Positions 42,781 to 52,287 of a stretch of 64,000 bases of DNA are shown piece after piece (position 1 is the first letter of the stretch; each line of letters begins with the position of its first letter). The position numbers and the translations under genes were made by a program. Below the pieces are notes generated by a model. That model worked only from the letters and a program-made list of their open reading frames with translations, was not told the DNA's origin and made no database searches. This DNA comes from Nocardioidaceae bacterium UBA4001 (GTDB taxonomy: Bacteria; Actinomycetota; Actinomycetes; Propionibacteriales; Nocardioidaceae): contig DGBP01000069.1 in NCBI GenBank assembly GCA_002384855.1, positions 1 through 64,000 of the forward strand, read 5' to 3'.

Positions 42781-42953
42781 ACCTCAACCCAGCCCTGCTC
42801 GAGATCATCGTGTGCCCCGAGTGCCACGGGAAGCTCTCCGCCGACGCGTCCGCCCAGGAGCTGGTGTGCCAGTCCTGCGGGCTCGCCTATCCGGTCCGCG
42901 ACGACATCCCCGTGCTCCTGGTGGACGAGGCGCGCCGGCCCGAGCAGTCCTGA
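42777..42953 (+). CDS. Trm112-family small zinc-ribbon protein
   Basis: 58 residues, starting MNLNPALLEIIVCPECHGKL. Four cysteines in two knuckles (C13/C16, C31/C34) and the closing segment AYPVRDDIPVLLVDEAR are typical of the UPF0434/Trm112 family. ATG at 42777 overlaps the manB stop; its stop shares one base with the next ATG. In this context it may support a methyltransferase or the neighbouring sugar-phosphate enzymes; its role in bacteria is unclear. Confidence 0.9.
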   Translation: MNLNPALLEIIVCPECHGKLSADASAQELVCQSCGLAYPVRDDIPVLLVDEARRPEQS

Positions 42954-44023
42954 TGACCCCTGTCTTCGACGAGTCCCGCCTCGACGACGAGGAGGCCCTG
43001 AGCCGCGCCGACGGTGTCCTGCGCCCGCTGGCCGAGGCAGGTGCCCGGGTCCGGCGGGAGGCCGGCGGAGCGGCGGAGGCGATCGAGGCCGCCGTCGCGG
43101 CGAACGCCGGCGAGACCCGTCCTCGCGCCGTGGTCGCCGCCGGGCCCGACTCCCGGCTGCTCCGCGCCGTGCTCGAGCCGTGGTGCCCGGTTCCCTTCGT
43201 CGCCTGGCCGGGTCCCAGCCTCCCCGGATGGGCGGGCTCCCTCGATCTCGTGGCGGTCCTCGCGCCGGAGGGCAGCGACACCGGGACCGCCTCCGCCGTC
43301 GCCGAGGCGGTCCGCCGTGGCTGCCAGCTCGTGGTGGCCTGTCCCGAGCGGAGCCTGGTCGCCGATCACGCGGCCGGCCGGCACAGCACGGTGCTGCCGG
43401 TGACCACGGGGGACCAGCTCGCGACCGCCGTGGTGATGCTGCAGTTCCTCGACCGGCTCGACCTCGGGCCGGACTCCGACCCCGAGGAGGTCGCGGCCGC
43501 GCTCGACGAGGTCGCGATCTCCTGCTCGCCGTACCGTGACCTCGCGGTCAACCCCGCCAAGATGCTGGCCATCGCTCTCGCCGACTCCCTGCCCCTCGTC
43601 TGGGGCGGGTCCGTGCTCGCCGCGCGTGCGGCTCGCCGGGTCGCCGAGTCGATCCGGCGCACCAGCGGGCGGGCGGCCCTCGCCGCGGACGCCGAGCACC
43701 TGCTCCCGGTGATCGAGGCCGCGCGTCGCCACGACGTGTTCGCCGACCCCTACGCCGCGCCGTACGACGACCTATCCGACCCCGAGGCACCGGACCGCCG
43801 GCCGATCCTGGTCATCCTCGACGACGGCTCCGACGAGCCGTCCGTGCGCGAGCAGCGAAGCCGCCTCGAGGCCGCCGCCCGGGAACGGGACGTGCGGGTC
43901 GAGGTGGTCTCGACCGAGGCGCCCAACGAGGTCGCGAGGTACGCCGCTCTGCTGGCCTCGGGGACCTTCGCGGCCGCGTTCCTCGGGGTGGGCCTCGACC
44001 ACGTCGGCGGCGGTCCGGGCTAG
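42953..44023 (+). CDS. SIS-domain sugar-phosphate isomerase-like protein
   Basis: 356 residues. Two SIS (sugar isomerase) Rossmann halves, at about 55-190 (VVAAGPDSRLLRAVLEP, SLDLVAVLAPEGSDTG) and 195-350 (NPAKMLAIALADSLPLVWGGSVLAARAARR, DDGSDEPSVREQRSRLE). Resembles bifunctional phosphoglucose/phosphomannose isomerases, but many active-site residues are not obvious, so it may be regulatory. Fully coupled to the manB-Trm112 pair (TGATG). The Rv3256-type product holds the same place in M. tuberculosis, as recalled. Confidence 0.83.
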   Translation: MTPVFDESRLDDEEALSRADGVLRPLAEAGARVRREAGGAAEAIEAAVAANAGETRPRAVVAAGPDSRLLRAVLEPWCPVPFVAWPGPSLPGWAGSLDLVAVLAPEGSDTGTASAVAEAVRRGCQLVVACPERSLVADHAAGRHSTVLPVTTGDQLATAVVMLQFLDRLDLGPDSDPEEVAAALDEVAISCSPYRDLAVNPAKMLAIALADSLPLVWGGSVLAARAARRVAESIRRTSGRAALAADAEHLLPVIEAARRHDVFADPYAAPYDDLSDPEAPDRRPILVILDDGSDEPSVREQRSRLEAAARERDVRVEVVSTEAPNEVARYAALLASGTFAAAFLGVGLDHVGGGPG

Positions 44024-44097
44024 AGCCCGGGTCGAGGCGGCCCACGTCTCAGGGCTGCCGGTAGTCTGGACGGGCTGACCCCGAGAAGAGGATGTTG

Positions 44098-45528
<1,431 letters not shown>

Positions 45529-45553
45529 CCGGGGGTCGGACCGAGGGAGAGGC

Positions 45554-46243
45554 ATGGCTGACCAGGGGCGAGGAAGGGTCCTCGTCGTCGACGACGATGC
45601 GGCGCTCGCGGAGATGCTCACGATCGTGCTCCGCAACGAGGGGTTCGAACCGCGTGTGTGCGCCACCGGCGACCGCGCGCTCGCGGAGTTCCGCGACTTC
45701 CGGCCGGACGTGGTGCTCCTCGACCTGATGCTCCCCGGCAAGGACGGCATCGACGTCTGCCGCGAGATCCGCACGGAGTCCGGTGTCCCCATTGTCATGC
45801 TCACCGCGAAGAGCGACACCATCGACGTGGTCGTCGGCCTCGAGTCCGGAGCCGACGACTACGTCGTGAAGCCCTTCAAGCCCAAGGAGCTGGTGGCGCG
45901 GATCCGGGCCCGGGTGCGCCGTCATGACGACGCCGGCCCCGAGACGCTGACGATCCGCGACCTCGCCATCGACCTCGCCGGGCACCAGGTGACCCGCGAC
46001 GGCAGCCAGATATCCCTGACCCCGCTGGAGTTCGACCTGCTGGTCTGCCTGGCGCGCAAGCCCTGGCAGGTCTTCACCCGCGAGGTGCTCCTGGAGCAGG
46101 TGTGGGGCTACCGCCACGCGGCCGACACCCGCCTGGTCAACGTGCACGTGCAGCGCCTGCGCTCGAAGGTGGAGCACGACCCCGAGAACCCCGAGATCGT
46201 CGTGACGGTGAGGGGTGTCGGGTACAAGGCCGGCACGTCGTAG
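45554..46243 (+). CDS. mtrA: Two-component response regulator MtrA
   Basis: 229 residues. Receiver domain with D57 as phosphorylation site (VVLLDLMLPGKDG) and K106 (VKPFKP); OmpR-type winged helix from about 135 (LTPLEFDLLVCLARKP, HVQRLRSKVEHDPENPEIVVTVRGVGYKAG). The linker and receiver closely match mycobacterial MtrA, which controls division, peptidoglycan hydrolases and dnaA. GGGAGAGG precedes the ATG. Operon with mtrB and lpqB. The tmk gene found between ahcY and mtrA in mycobacteria is absent here. Confidence 0.96.
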   Translation: MADQGRGRVLVVDDDAALAEMLTIVLRNEGFEPRVCATGDRALAEFRDFRPDVVLLDLMLPGKDGIDVCREIRTESGVPIVMLTAKSDTIDVVVGLESGADDYVVKPFKPKELVARIRARVRRHDDAGPETLTIRDLAIDLAGHQVTRDGSQISLTPLEFDLLVCLARKPWQVFTREVLLEQVWGYRHAADTRLVNVHVQRLRSKVEHDPENPEIVVTVRGVGYKAGTS

Positions 46244-46253
46244 GCAGCCGACC

Positions 46254-47894
46254 ATGAGACTCGTGGGCCTCCTGCGCCGGGCGGCGACCTTCTGGCAGCG
46301 TTCGATCCAGGCCCGCGTCGTCATGAGCACGCTGCTGTTGTCAGCGGTGGTGGTGACCCTCGTGGGGCTGGTCCTGCTGCGGCAGATCACCGACGGGCTG
46401 GTGGCAGGCAAGACCAACTCGTCGGTCGCCGAGGCCACCCGGGGTGCCTATGAGGCGCAGAGCCGCCTCGGAAGCGTGCCGGGCACGGAGTTCGACTCCG
46501 CCGGCCAGCTCGCGCAGCTCGTGGCGGGCATCGTGGCGCGAGGCGACGTGCGGGGGTACGACGTCGTCCTCGACGGTCCCGTCGCGGGGACGGGGGAGCC
46601 GGCCACGGTCGGTTCCGGTGGGACCTTCAAGTCCCCCGACGTCGTGGCCGCCAGCATCCCCGACCGGCTCCGGGACGTGGTCGAGTCCACCGCCGGCACC
46701 TCCTGGACCTACACCACCATCAGCTACGAGTCCGAGAGCGACCGGCAGCAGAGCCCGGGCATCGTGGCGGGCTCGCAGGTCGAGGTCCCCAGTGACGGGG
46801 GCACCTACACGCTCTACTACCTGTTCCCGATGACCGAGGAGGCCGAGACGCTCGTCCTCGTGCGGCAGGCCATGCTCACGTGGGGGGCCCTGCTGCTGGT
46901 CCTGGTCGCCGGACTGGCCTGGCTCGTCACCCGGCAGGTGGTGACCCCGGTCCGGCTGGCCCGCCGCGTCGCGGAACGGCTCGCCTCGGGCCGGCTCGAG
47001 GAGCGCATGCAGGTGCGCGGCCAGGACGACATCGCCCGCCTGGCGACCTCGTTCAACCAGATGGCGGCCGGGCTGCAGAAGCAGATCCGTCAGCTCGAGG
47101 AGCTCTCCCGCGTGCAGCGCAGGTTCGTCTCCGACGTGTCGCACGAGCTCCGGACCCCGCTCACCACGGTGCGCATGGCCGGTGACGTGCTGTACGACGC
47201 CCGCGACCGTTTCGACCCCGTGACCGGTCGTTCCGCGGAGCTCCTCCAGAAGGAGCTCGACCGGTTCGAGCTGCTCCTGACCGACCTCCTGGAGATCAGC
47301 AGGTTCGACGCGGGCGCCGCGGTGCTCGACCTCGAGGACGTCAACCTCGCCGACCTGGCACACCGGGTCGCCGACTCGACCCGCCCCCTCGCCGAGCAAC
47401 GCGGCGTCCGGGTGGTGGTGCACGACCCGCCCGAGCCGTGCATGGTGGAGGTCGACGCGCGGCGGGTCGAGCGGATCGTGCGCAACCTGGTCAGCAACGC
47501 GATCGACCACGCCGAGGGTCATGACATCGACGTGCGGGTGGCCGCCGGCGAGGGCGTCGTGGCGCTGGCCGTGCGCGACCACGGGGTGGGGCTGCACGAG
47601 GGGGAGGCCCAGATGGTGTTCAATCGCTTCTGGCGCGCAGACCCCGCGCGGGCTCGCACGACCGGGGGCACCGGGCTCGGCCTGGCCATCGCCCGCGAGG
47701 ACGCCCACCTGCACGGGGGCTGGCTCCAGGCCTGGGGGGAGCCCGGTCGCGGCGCGCTGTTCCGGCTGACCCTTCCCCGTCGCGCGGGTGACGCGGTGAC
47801 CTCCAGCCCGGTCCCGCTCGTGCCCACGGACGCGCGGCGACGCGGACCCCGTCGGCCCGCGCCGACCCGCCGGCAGTGGATGGGGACGCCATGA
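46254..47894 (+). CDS. mtrB: Sensor histidine kinase MtrB
   Basis: 546 residues. TM1 about 22-44, an extracellular sensing domain (45-200), TM2 about 205-228, HAMP (VTPVRLARRVAERLASGRLEERM), HisKA with H297 in FVSDVSHELRTPLTTVRMA, and a C-terminal ATPase domain (NLVSNAIDHAEG, VRDHGVGL, GGTGLGLAIARED). An Arg/Pro-rich tail extends beyond the kinase core. It phosphorylates MtrA. ATG 46254 is 10 bp after mtrA; the stop overlaps lpqB by 4 bp. Confidence 0.95.
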   Translation: MRLVGLLRRAATFWQRSIQARVVMSTLLLSAVVVTLVGLVLLRQITDGLVAGKTNSSVAEATRGAYEAQSRLGSVPGTEFDSAGQLAQLVAGIVARGDVRGYDVVLDGPVAGTGEPATVGSGGTFKSPDVVAASIPDRLRDVVESTAGTSWTYTTISYESESDRQQSPGIVAGSQVEVPSDGGTYTLYYLFPMTEEAETLVLVRQAMLTWGALLLVLVAGLAWLVTRQVVTPVRLARRVAERLASGRLEERMQVRGQDDIARLATSFNQMAAGLQKQIRQLEELSRVQRRFVSDVSHELRTPLTTVRMAGDVLYDARDRFDPVTGRSAELLQKELDRFELLLTDLLEISRFDAGAAVLDLEDVNLADLAHRVADSTRPLAEQRGVRVVVHDPPEPCMVEVDARRVERIVRNLVSNAIDHAEGHDIDVRVAAGEGVVALAVRDHGVGLHEGEAQMVFNRFWRADPARARTTGGTGLGLAIAREDAHLHGGWLQAWGEPGRGALFRLTLPRRAGDAVTSSPVPLVPTDARRRGPRRPAPTRRQWMGTP

Positions 47895-49660
47895 CCCGCC
47901 GGTTGGTCGGCCTGGTGCTCGCCCTGTCCCTCCTGGGCGGCTGTGTCAGCCTGCCCTCGGGAGGCTCGGTGAGCACGCGCCCGGCCGACGGGCCGGTGGG
48001 TGAGGGGGCCGGCACGTTCGACTACACGCCGGCGGGACCGCGCCGGGGGGCGCCGCCGCAGAACATCGTCTACGACTTCCTGCGCGCCATGGAGGCGGCC
48101 CCGCAGTCCACGGCGGTGGCGCGGGAGTACCTCACCGACGAGGCACGCGCACGGTGGTTCCCCGAGCGCAGCACGCTGGTCTACGACACCCAGGTGCTCG
48201 ACGCGAGCACCGGCGGTGAGGGTGCCTACGTGCTGCGCCTCGACGGCACCTACCGCCTCGACGACCGGGGCAGCTGGCTCGGCCGGGCCGGGGGCGACGA
48301 CGGCATCGACTACGGCCTGAGCCTGGTCCGCCAGCGTGGCGAGTGGCGCATCGACAACCCGCCGGACTCGCTCCTGGTGACCCGCCAGCACTTCGAGAGC
48401 CGTTACCAGCAGTACCTCCTCTACTTCTTCGACCCGACCGGTGAGGTGCTGGTGCCCGAGCCGACCTACCTCCCCTACGGGGAACAGGCCCCGGCGACGC
48501 TGGTGCGCCGGCTGCTTCGCGGCCCTCATCCCCGCGCGGAGGGCGTCCTGCGCACCTACATCCCCGTCGGGACCGAGCACACCCTGTCGGTGCCCGTGTC
48601 GGCGGGGGGCGTCGCCGACGTCGGCCTGAACCGGCAGCTCCTCCAGCTGAGCGGCGAGCAGCGGCAGCGGGCGCTCGCGCAGCTCGCCTGGACCCTCGGC
48701 CAGGTCACGGGTGTCGAGTCGCTGAGGGTCACCGTGGGTGGCGAGCCCCTGGGCATCCCCGGGGCCGGCAACCCGCTGAGCGTCAGCTCGTTCTCGGAGT
48801 ACGACCCGGCGATCCACTGGGCCTCCCGCGAGGTCTTCGGCATCCAGGACGGCAGGGTCGTGGCCCTCAGCGCGGACGCCGACGAGGTCGTGGGCAGGTT
48901 CGGCGCCGACGAGTACGCCCTGCGCTCGATCGCGGTGGACCTGGCCGGTGAGCAGGTCGCCGGGGTGAGCGAGGACGGTACGACGGTCGTGCTGGCGCCG
49001 CGGGGACGAACCCTGGCCGAGGCGCCGCCACCCGAGGAGACGCGGGTCGTGCACACCGGGACCGACGTCCTCCCGCCGTCCTGGAACGTCTTCGACGAGC
49101 TGTGGCTGGTCGACCGCACCTCGCGGGGTGTGGCCGTCTCCGTGGCGGTGGGTGACCGGGTGAGTCCTGTGCGCGCTCCGGGGCTGGCCCGCCTGGACGT
49201 GAGCGCGTTCGTCGTCTCACGGGACGGCACGCGCGTCGTCGCCGCGGTGGACGGTCAGGACGGCGACCATCTGGCGATGATGCGCGTCCTGCGCACCGAG
49301 GACGGCCGGGTGCGCGGGCTGACCCGTCCGGTGGAGCTGCCCCTGGCCCAGCCGGGACCGGACGAGATCCGGGACCTGGCGTGGCGGACGCCGGCCGGCC
49401 TGGCGGTGCTGACGACGGCGACCCCGAACGCGGCACAGGTGCTCCTGGCGCTCGTCGACGGCTCTCCGGCCCTGCCGGACGTCGACTCCAGCGCGGACCT
49501 CCTGCGGCTGCGCTCCCGGGAGGTGGTCGCCGCGCCGATCTCCGGGGCTCCGGTGCTGATCGGCGGCGCCCGGGGGGAGCTGTTCGAGCTCGCCGGGGAC
49601 GGCCAGTGGGTCGAGGTGCCTCTGGAGCTCCCTGTGCTTGCCCCGACCTACGCCGGGTGA
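47891..49660 (+). CDS. lpqB: MtrAB-associated lipoprotein LpqB
   Basis: 589 residues. Signal peptide with lipobox LLGGC, lipidated Cys18. Extracellular LpqB N-terminal domain, then a GerMN domain (about 195-290: PATLVRRLLRGPHPRAEGVLRTYIP, GVADVGLNRQLLQLSGEQRQRALAQLAWTL split by short loops), and a C-terminal beta-propeller-like region. It interacts with the MtrB sensor domain in mycobacteria and tunes MtrA output. Coupled to mtrB (ATGA). Confidence 0.93.
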   Translation: MTRRLVGLVLALSLLGGCVSLPSGGSVSTRPADGPVGEGAGTFDYTPAGPRRGAPPQNIVYDFLRAMEAAPQSTAVAREYLTDEARARWFPERSTLVYDTQVLDASTGGEGAYVLRLDGTYRLDDRGSWLGRAGGDDGIDYGLSLVRQRGEWRIDNPPDSLLVTRQHFESRYQQYLLYFFDPTGEVLVPEPTYLPYGEQAPATLVRRLLRGPHPRAEGVLRTYIPVGTEHTLSVPVSAGGVADVGLNRQLLQLSGEQRQRALAQLAWTLGQVTGVESLRVTVGGEPLGIPGAGNPLSVSSFSEYDPAIHWASREVFGIQDGRVVALSADADEVVGRFGADEYALRSIAVDLAGEQVAGVSEDGTTVVLAPRGRTLAEAPPPEETRVVHTGTDVLPPSWNVFDELWLVDRTSRGVAVSVAVGDRVSPVRAPGLARLDVSAFVVSRDGTRVVAAVDGQDGDHLAMMRVLRTEDGRVRGLTRPVELPLAQPGPDEIRDLAWRTPAGLAVLTTATPNAAQVLLALVDGSPALPDVDSSADLLRLRSREVVAAPISGAPVLIGGARGELFELAGDGQWVEVPLELPVLAPTYAG

Positions 49661-49754
49661 CGGTCCCCGTCCCCAGCCCCGCGTCGGTCCGTGCACGTCC
49701 CCAGGAGGACGCCGGCTGCTTGTCGCCCCGGACGCGACGCCCGAGGGTGGCTCC

Positions 49755-50513
49755 GTGCCGGACGCCCTCCTCGACCTCCTCCTCGGTAGTCGCTGCACGG
49801 TGTGCGCGCGGCCGGGCAGGGTGCTCTGCCGCGCCTGTGAGCTCGCTCTGCCCCGGCGACCCGCCCCGGCCTGGCCGACCCCCTCGCCGGCCGGTCTCGC
49901 CCCGCCGCTGGCCGTGGGGGAGTACGCCGGTGCGCTCAAGCTGCTCGTGAACGCGCACAAGGAGGAGCGCCGCTTCGCGCTCGCGCGGCCCCTCGGTGAC
50001 CTGCTCTCGGCCGCGGTCGAGGCGCACGGAGGACCGCCGTCTGACGTGCCCCTCGTGCTCGTGCCGGTCCCGTCGAGGGGCGCTGTGGTGCGGCAGCGCG
50101 GGCACGACCCCCTACTGCGAGTTGTGGCGCGGGCTGCCGCATGCCTGCGCGCGCACGGGCGGCCGGCACACGTCGCACGGGTGCTTCGCGTGCTGCGCCG
50201 CACCGAGGACCAGGCCGGGCTCGGGGCAGCCCGGCGGGCGGGCAACCTGGCCGGGTCGATGGGCTGTGCCCGCATCGCCGGACCGTGGCTCGCGGCCAGG
50301 GCGGCGCAGGGCGACCGGGGCCACCGGGTGGTCGTCGTCGACGACGTCATCACGACCGGGGCGACCGTGCGCGAGGCACAGCGGGCGCTCGAGGAGGCGG
50401 GCGTCGCCGTCCACGGGATCGCGACCGTGGCCGCCACGCGACGCCGGTCCGGACCGACGTCCGGGGATCGCGTGCCCGACTACCGTTTTGGCGCGCGGCC
50501 GACTAGCGTCTAG
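49755..50513 (+). CDS. ComF-family phosphoribosyltransferase-like protein
   Basis: 252 residues. N-terminal zinc knuckle CTVCARPGRVLCRACELALP, middle segment VGEYAGALKLLVNAHKEERR, and a type I PRTase site VVVVDDVITTGATVREAQRAL. In naturally competent bacteria ComF helps DNA uptake; the role in actinobacteria is unclear. GTG 49755 is chosen since homology starts there. The stop codon lies inside a small inverted repeat, GACTAG-CGT-CTAGTC (50501-50515). Confidence 0.88.
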   Translation: MPDALLDLLLGSRCTVCARPGRVLCRACELALPRRPAPAWPTPSPAGLAPPLAVGEYAGALKLLVNAHKEERRFALARPLGDLLSAAVEAHGGPPSDVPLVLVPVPSRGAVVRQRGHDPLLRVVARAAACLRAHGRPAHVARVLRVLRRTEDQAGLGAARRAGNLAGSMGCARIAGPWLAARAAQGDRGHRVVVVDDVITTGATVREAQRALEEAGVAVHGIATVAATRRRSGPTSGDRVPDYRFGARPTSV

Positions 50514-50515
50514 TC

Positions 50516-50898
50516 ATGGAGTCCGTCCGGGTCCGTGGTTGCACCGACAGGATCCGGACGAGCGCGGCCCTCCGGGGCCGGCTCGTGACGGGGACCCGTC
50601 GGCTAGCCGATGCCAGTCGCAGGCGAAACGGTCCACGTAAGGCGCTCCCGGTGCGCGGATCCGAGGATCACGCAGCGGGCTCACGCCGATCACGGTGCGG
50701 CTTAGAGGTAAGTCCTGCCCCGCCCGCGTCGTCAGACACGACGCGACCGCGGGAGAAGGTCATTAGTGGCAGAAGCTGCGAGCACCTCAGCAGGCGGTTG
50801 TGGGGTCGAAGACCAGGTCGGCCGGGCGGGCTCCATCTCTCAAGGCCGTCGACATCGTCGGCGGTCAACACCCCAGGTGCCCTGTCACCGAGCCAACC
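50516..50898 (+). ncRNA. Structured leader before hpf, candidate raiA-motif RNA
   Basis: 383 bp without a convincing gene but rich in strong helices: GTC-C-GTG/CAC-C-GAC near 50531-50548; ACGAGC...GCTCGT with inner GGCCC/GGGCC (50558-50586); GACGG/CCGTC (50587-50600); the perfect palindrome TCGGCTAGCCGA (50599-50610); and CGCGTCGT-CAGAC-ACGACGCG (50725-50745). It lies directly upstream of a raiA/hpf gene. A large conserved RNA called the raiA motif is known at this position in Firmicutes and Actinobacteria. The identification is by position and structure, not by a covariance search. Possible promoter: TTTTGG (50486-50491) and TCTAGT (50509-50514), 17 bp apart. Confidence 0.5.
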
Positions 50899-50910
50899 GG
50901 GAGGTCAGCC

Positions 50911-51534
50911 GTGGAAATCGTGGTCAAGAGTCGGCACATGGACGTGTCGGACCGATTTCGCAGTCACGCCGAGGAGAAGCTCACCCGGTTGGAGAAGCAC
51001 GACCACAGGATCATGCGGGTCGAGGTCGAGGTCGAGAAGGAGCGCAACCCGCGCCAGCAGGACCGCGCCGTGCGCGTGGAGCTCACCGCCTTCTCCAAGG
51101 GGCCGGTGATCCGGGCCGAGGCCGCCGCCGACGACAAGATGGCCGCGCTGGACCTGGCGCTGGACAGGATGGCCTCCCAGATGCGCCGGGCGGCCGACCG
51201 CAAGCGCGTGCACCGCGGTGCCAAGACCCCCACCTCGGTCGCCGAGGCGCTCGCGGGCATCGAGCCCGAGCCCAACGGCACGAGGCCGGAGGCCACGGAG
51301 GAGTCCGAGCGTCGCGTAGGCCCGATCACGGTGATGGGTGACGGGCCGCTGGTCGTCCGCGAGAAGGCCCACGCAGCCGACCCGATGACGCTGGACCAGG
51401 CGTTGTACGAGATGGAGCTCGTCGGCCACGACTTCTTCCTGTTCGTCGACAAGGAGAGCGAGCGACCGTCGGTCGTCTACCGTCGTCGCGGCTACGACTA
51501 CGGCGTGATCTCGCTGGACGTGAACGAGCGTTGA
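50911..51534 (+). CDS. hpf: Long ribosome hibernation promoting factor
   Basis: 207 residues, the long HPF form. N-terminal ribosome-binding domain (1-100): VEIVVKSRHMDVSDRFRSHAEEKL and VRVELTAFSKGPVIRAEAAADD. A linker leads to a C-terminal dimerisation domain (about 150-207, DPMTLDQALYEMELVGHDFFLF, YRRRGYDYGVISL) that pairs two 70S particles into inactive 100S ribosomes. GTG 50911 with GGGAGG 6 nt upstream. A long structured leader precedes it. Confidence 0.94.
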   Translation: MEIVVKSRHMDVSDRFRSHAEEKLTRLEKHDHRIMRVEVEVEKERNPRQQDRAVRVELTAFSKGPVIRAEAAADDKMAALDLALDRMASQMRRAADRKRVHRGAKTPTSVAEALAGIEPEPNGTRPEATEESERRVGPITVMGDGPLVVREKAHAADPMTLDQALYEMELVGHDFFLFVDKESERPSVVYRRRGYDYGVISLDVNER

Positions 51535-51596
51535 CGCAGGTCACACGCTTGCCTGATTTGGTCGCACCTGGCCCTCGCCCGTGACATGATCGGTCC

Positions 51597-52283
51597 GTGT
51601 CCGTACCCCAGCAGCGTGTGAACCCCGGCGAGCCGATCCGCGTCGCGGTCGTCGACGACCAGGAGCTGTTCCGTCGTGGCCTGACCATGCTGCTCGGTGT
51701 CGAGGACGACATCGAGGTCGTCGGCGAGGCCGGTGACGGCGTGGCCGCGACCGATCTCGCGGCCACGGCGGTCCCTGACGTCGTGCTGATGGACGTCCGG
51801 ATGCCCAAGCGCTCCGGCATCGAGGCGTGCGCGTCGATCAAGGACGTGGCACCGTCGGCGAAGATCATCATGCTCACCGTCAGCGACGAGGAGGCAGACC
51901 TGTACGACGCCGTCAAGAACGGCGCGTCCGGCTACCTCCTCAAGGACTCCTCGATCGACGAGGTCGCTCAGGCCATCCGCGTCGTCGCCGACGGGCAGTC
52001 GCTGATCAGCCCCTCCATGGCGGTCAAGCTGCTCGACGAGTTCAAGCAGATGACCCGGTCGGACCGCCAGCAGGTCCCCACGCCGCGGTTGACCGACCGC
52101 GAGCTCGAGGTGCTCAAGCTCGTCGCCCAGGGCCTGAACAACCGCGAGATCGCAAAGCGGCTGTTCATCAGCGAGAACACCGTCAAGAACCACGTGCGCA
52201 ACATCCTCGAGAAGCTCCAGCTGCACTCGCGGATGGAGGCCGTCATGTACGCCGTGCGAGAGAAGCTCCTCGACATACCCTGA
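51597..52283 (+). CDS. Orphan NarL/FixJ-type response regulator
   Basis: 228 residues. Receiver domain with D66 (VVLMDVRMPKRSG) and K116 (YLLKDSS), then a LuxR-type HTH at about 165-225 (LTDRELEVLKLVAQGLNNREIAKRLF, ENTVKNHVRNILEKLQ). No histidine kinase gene is adjacent. The location between hpf and a DNA glycosylase is recalled from other actinobacteria too. GTG 51597, with CATGAT 6 nt upstream, is possibly leaderless. Targets unknown. Confidence 0.92.
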   Translation: MSVPQQRVNPGEPIRVAVVDDQELFRRGLTMLLGVEDDIEVVGEAGDGVAATDLAATAVPDVVLMDVRMPKRSGIEACASIKDVAPSAKIIMLTVSDEEADLYDAVKNGASGYLLKDSSIDEVAQAIRVVADGQSLISPSMAVKLLDEFKQMTRSDRQQVPTPRLTDRELEVLKLVAQGLNNREIAKRLFISENTVKNHVRNILEKLQLHSRMEAVMYAVREKLLDIP

Positions 52284-52287
52284 GCCG

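Noticed and set aside
44024..44097. SAH riboswitch upstream of ahcY
   Set aside because: The gap is only 74 bp and I could not recognise the conserved core.
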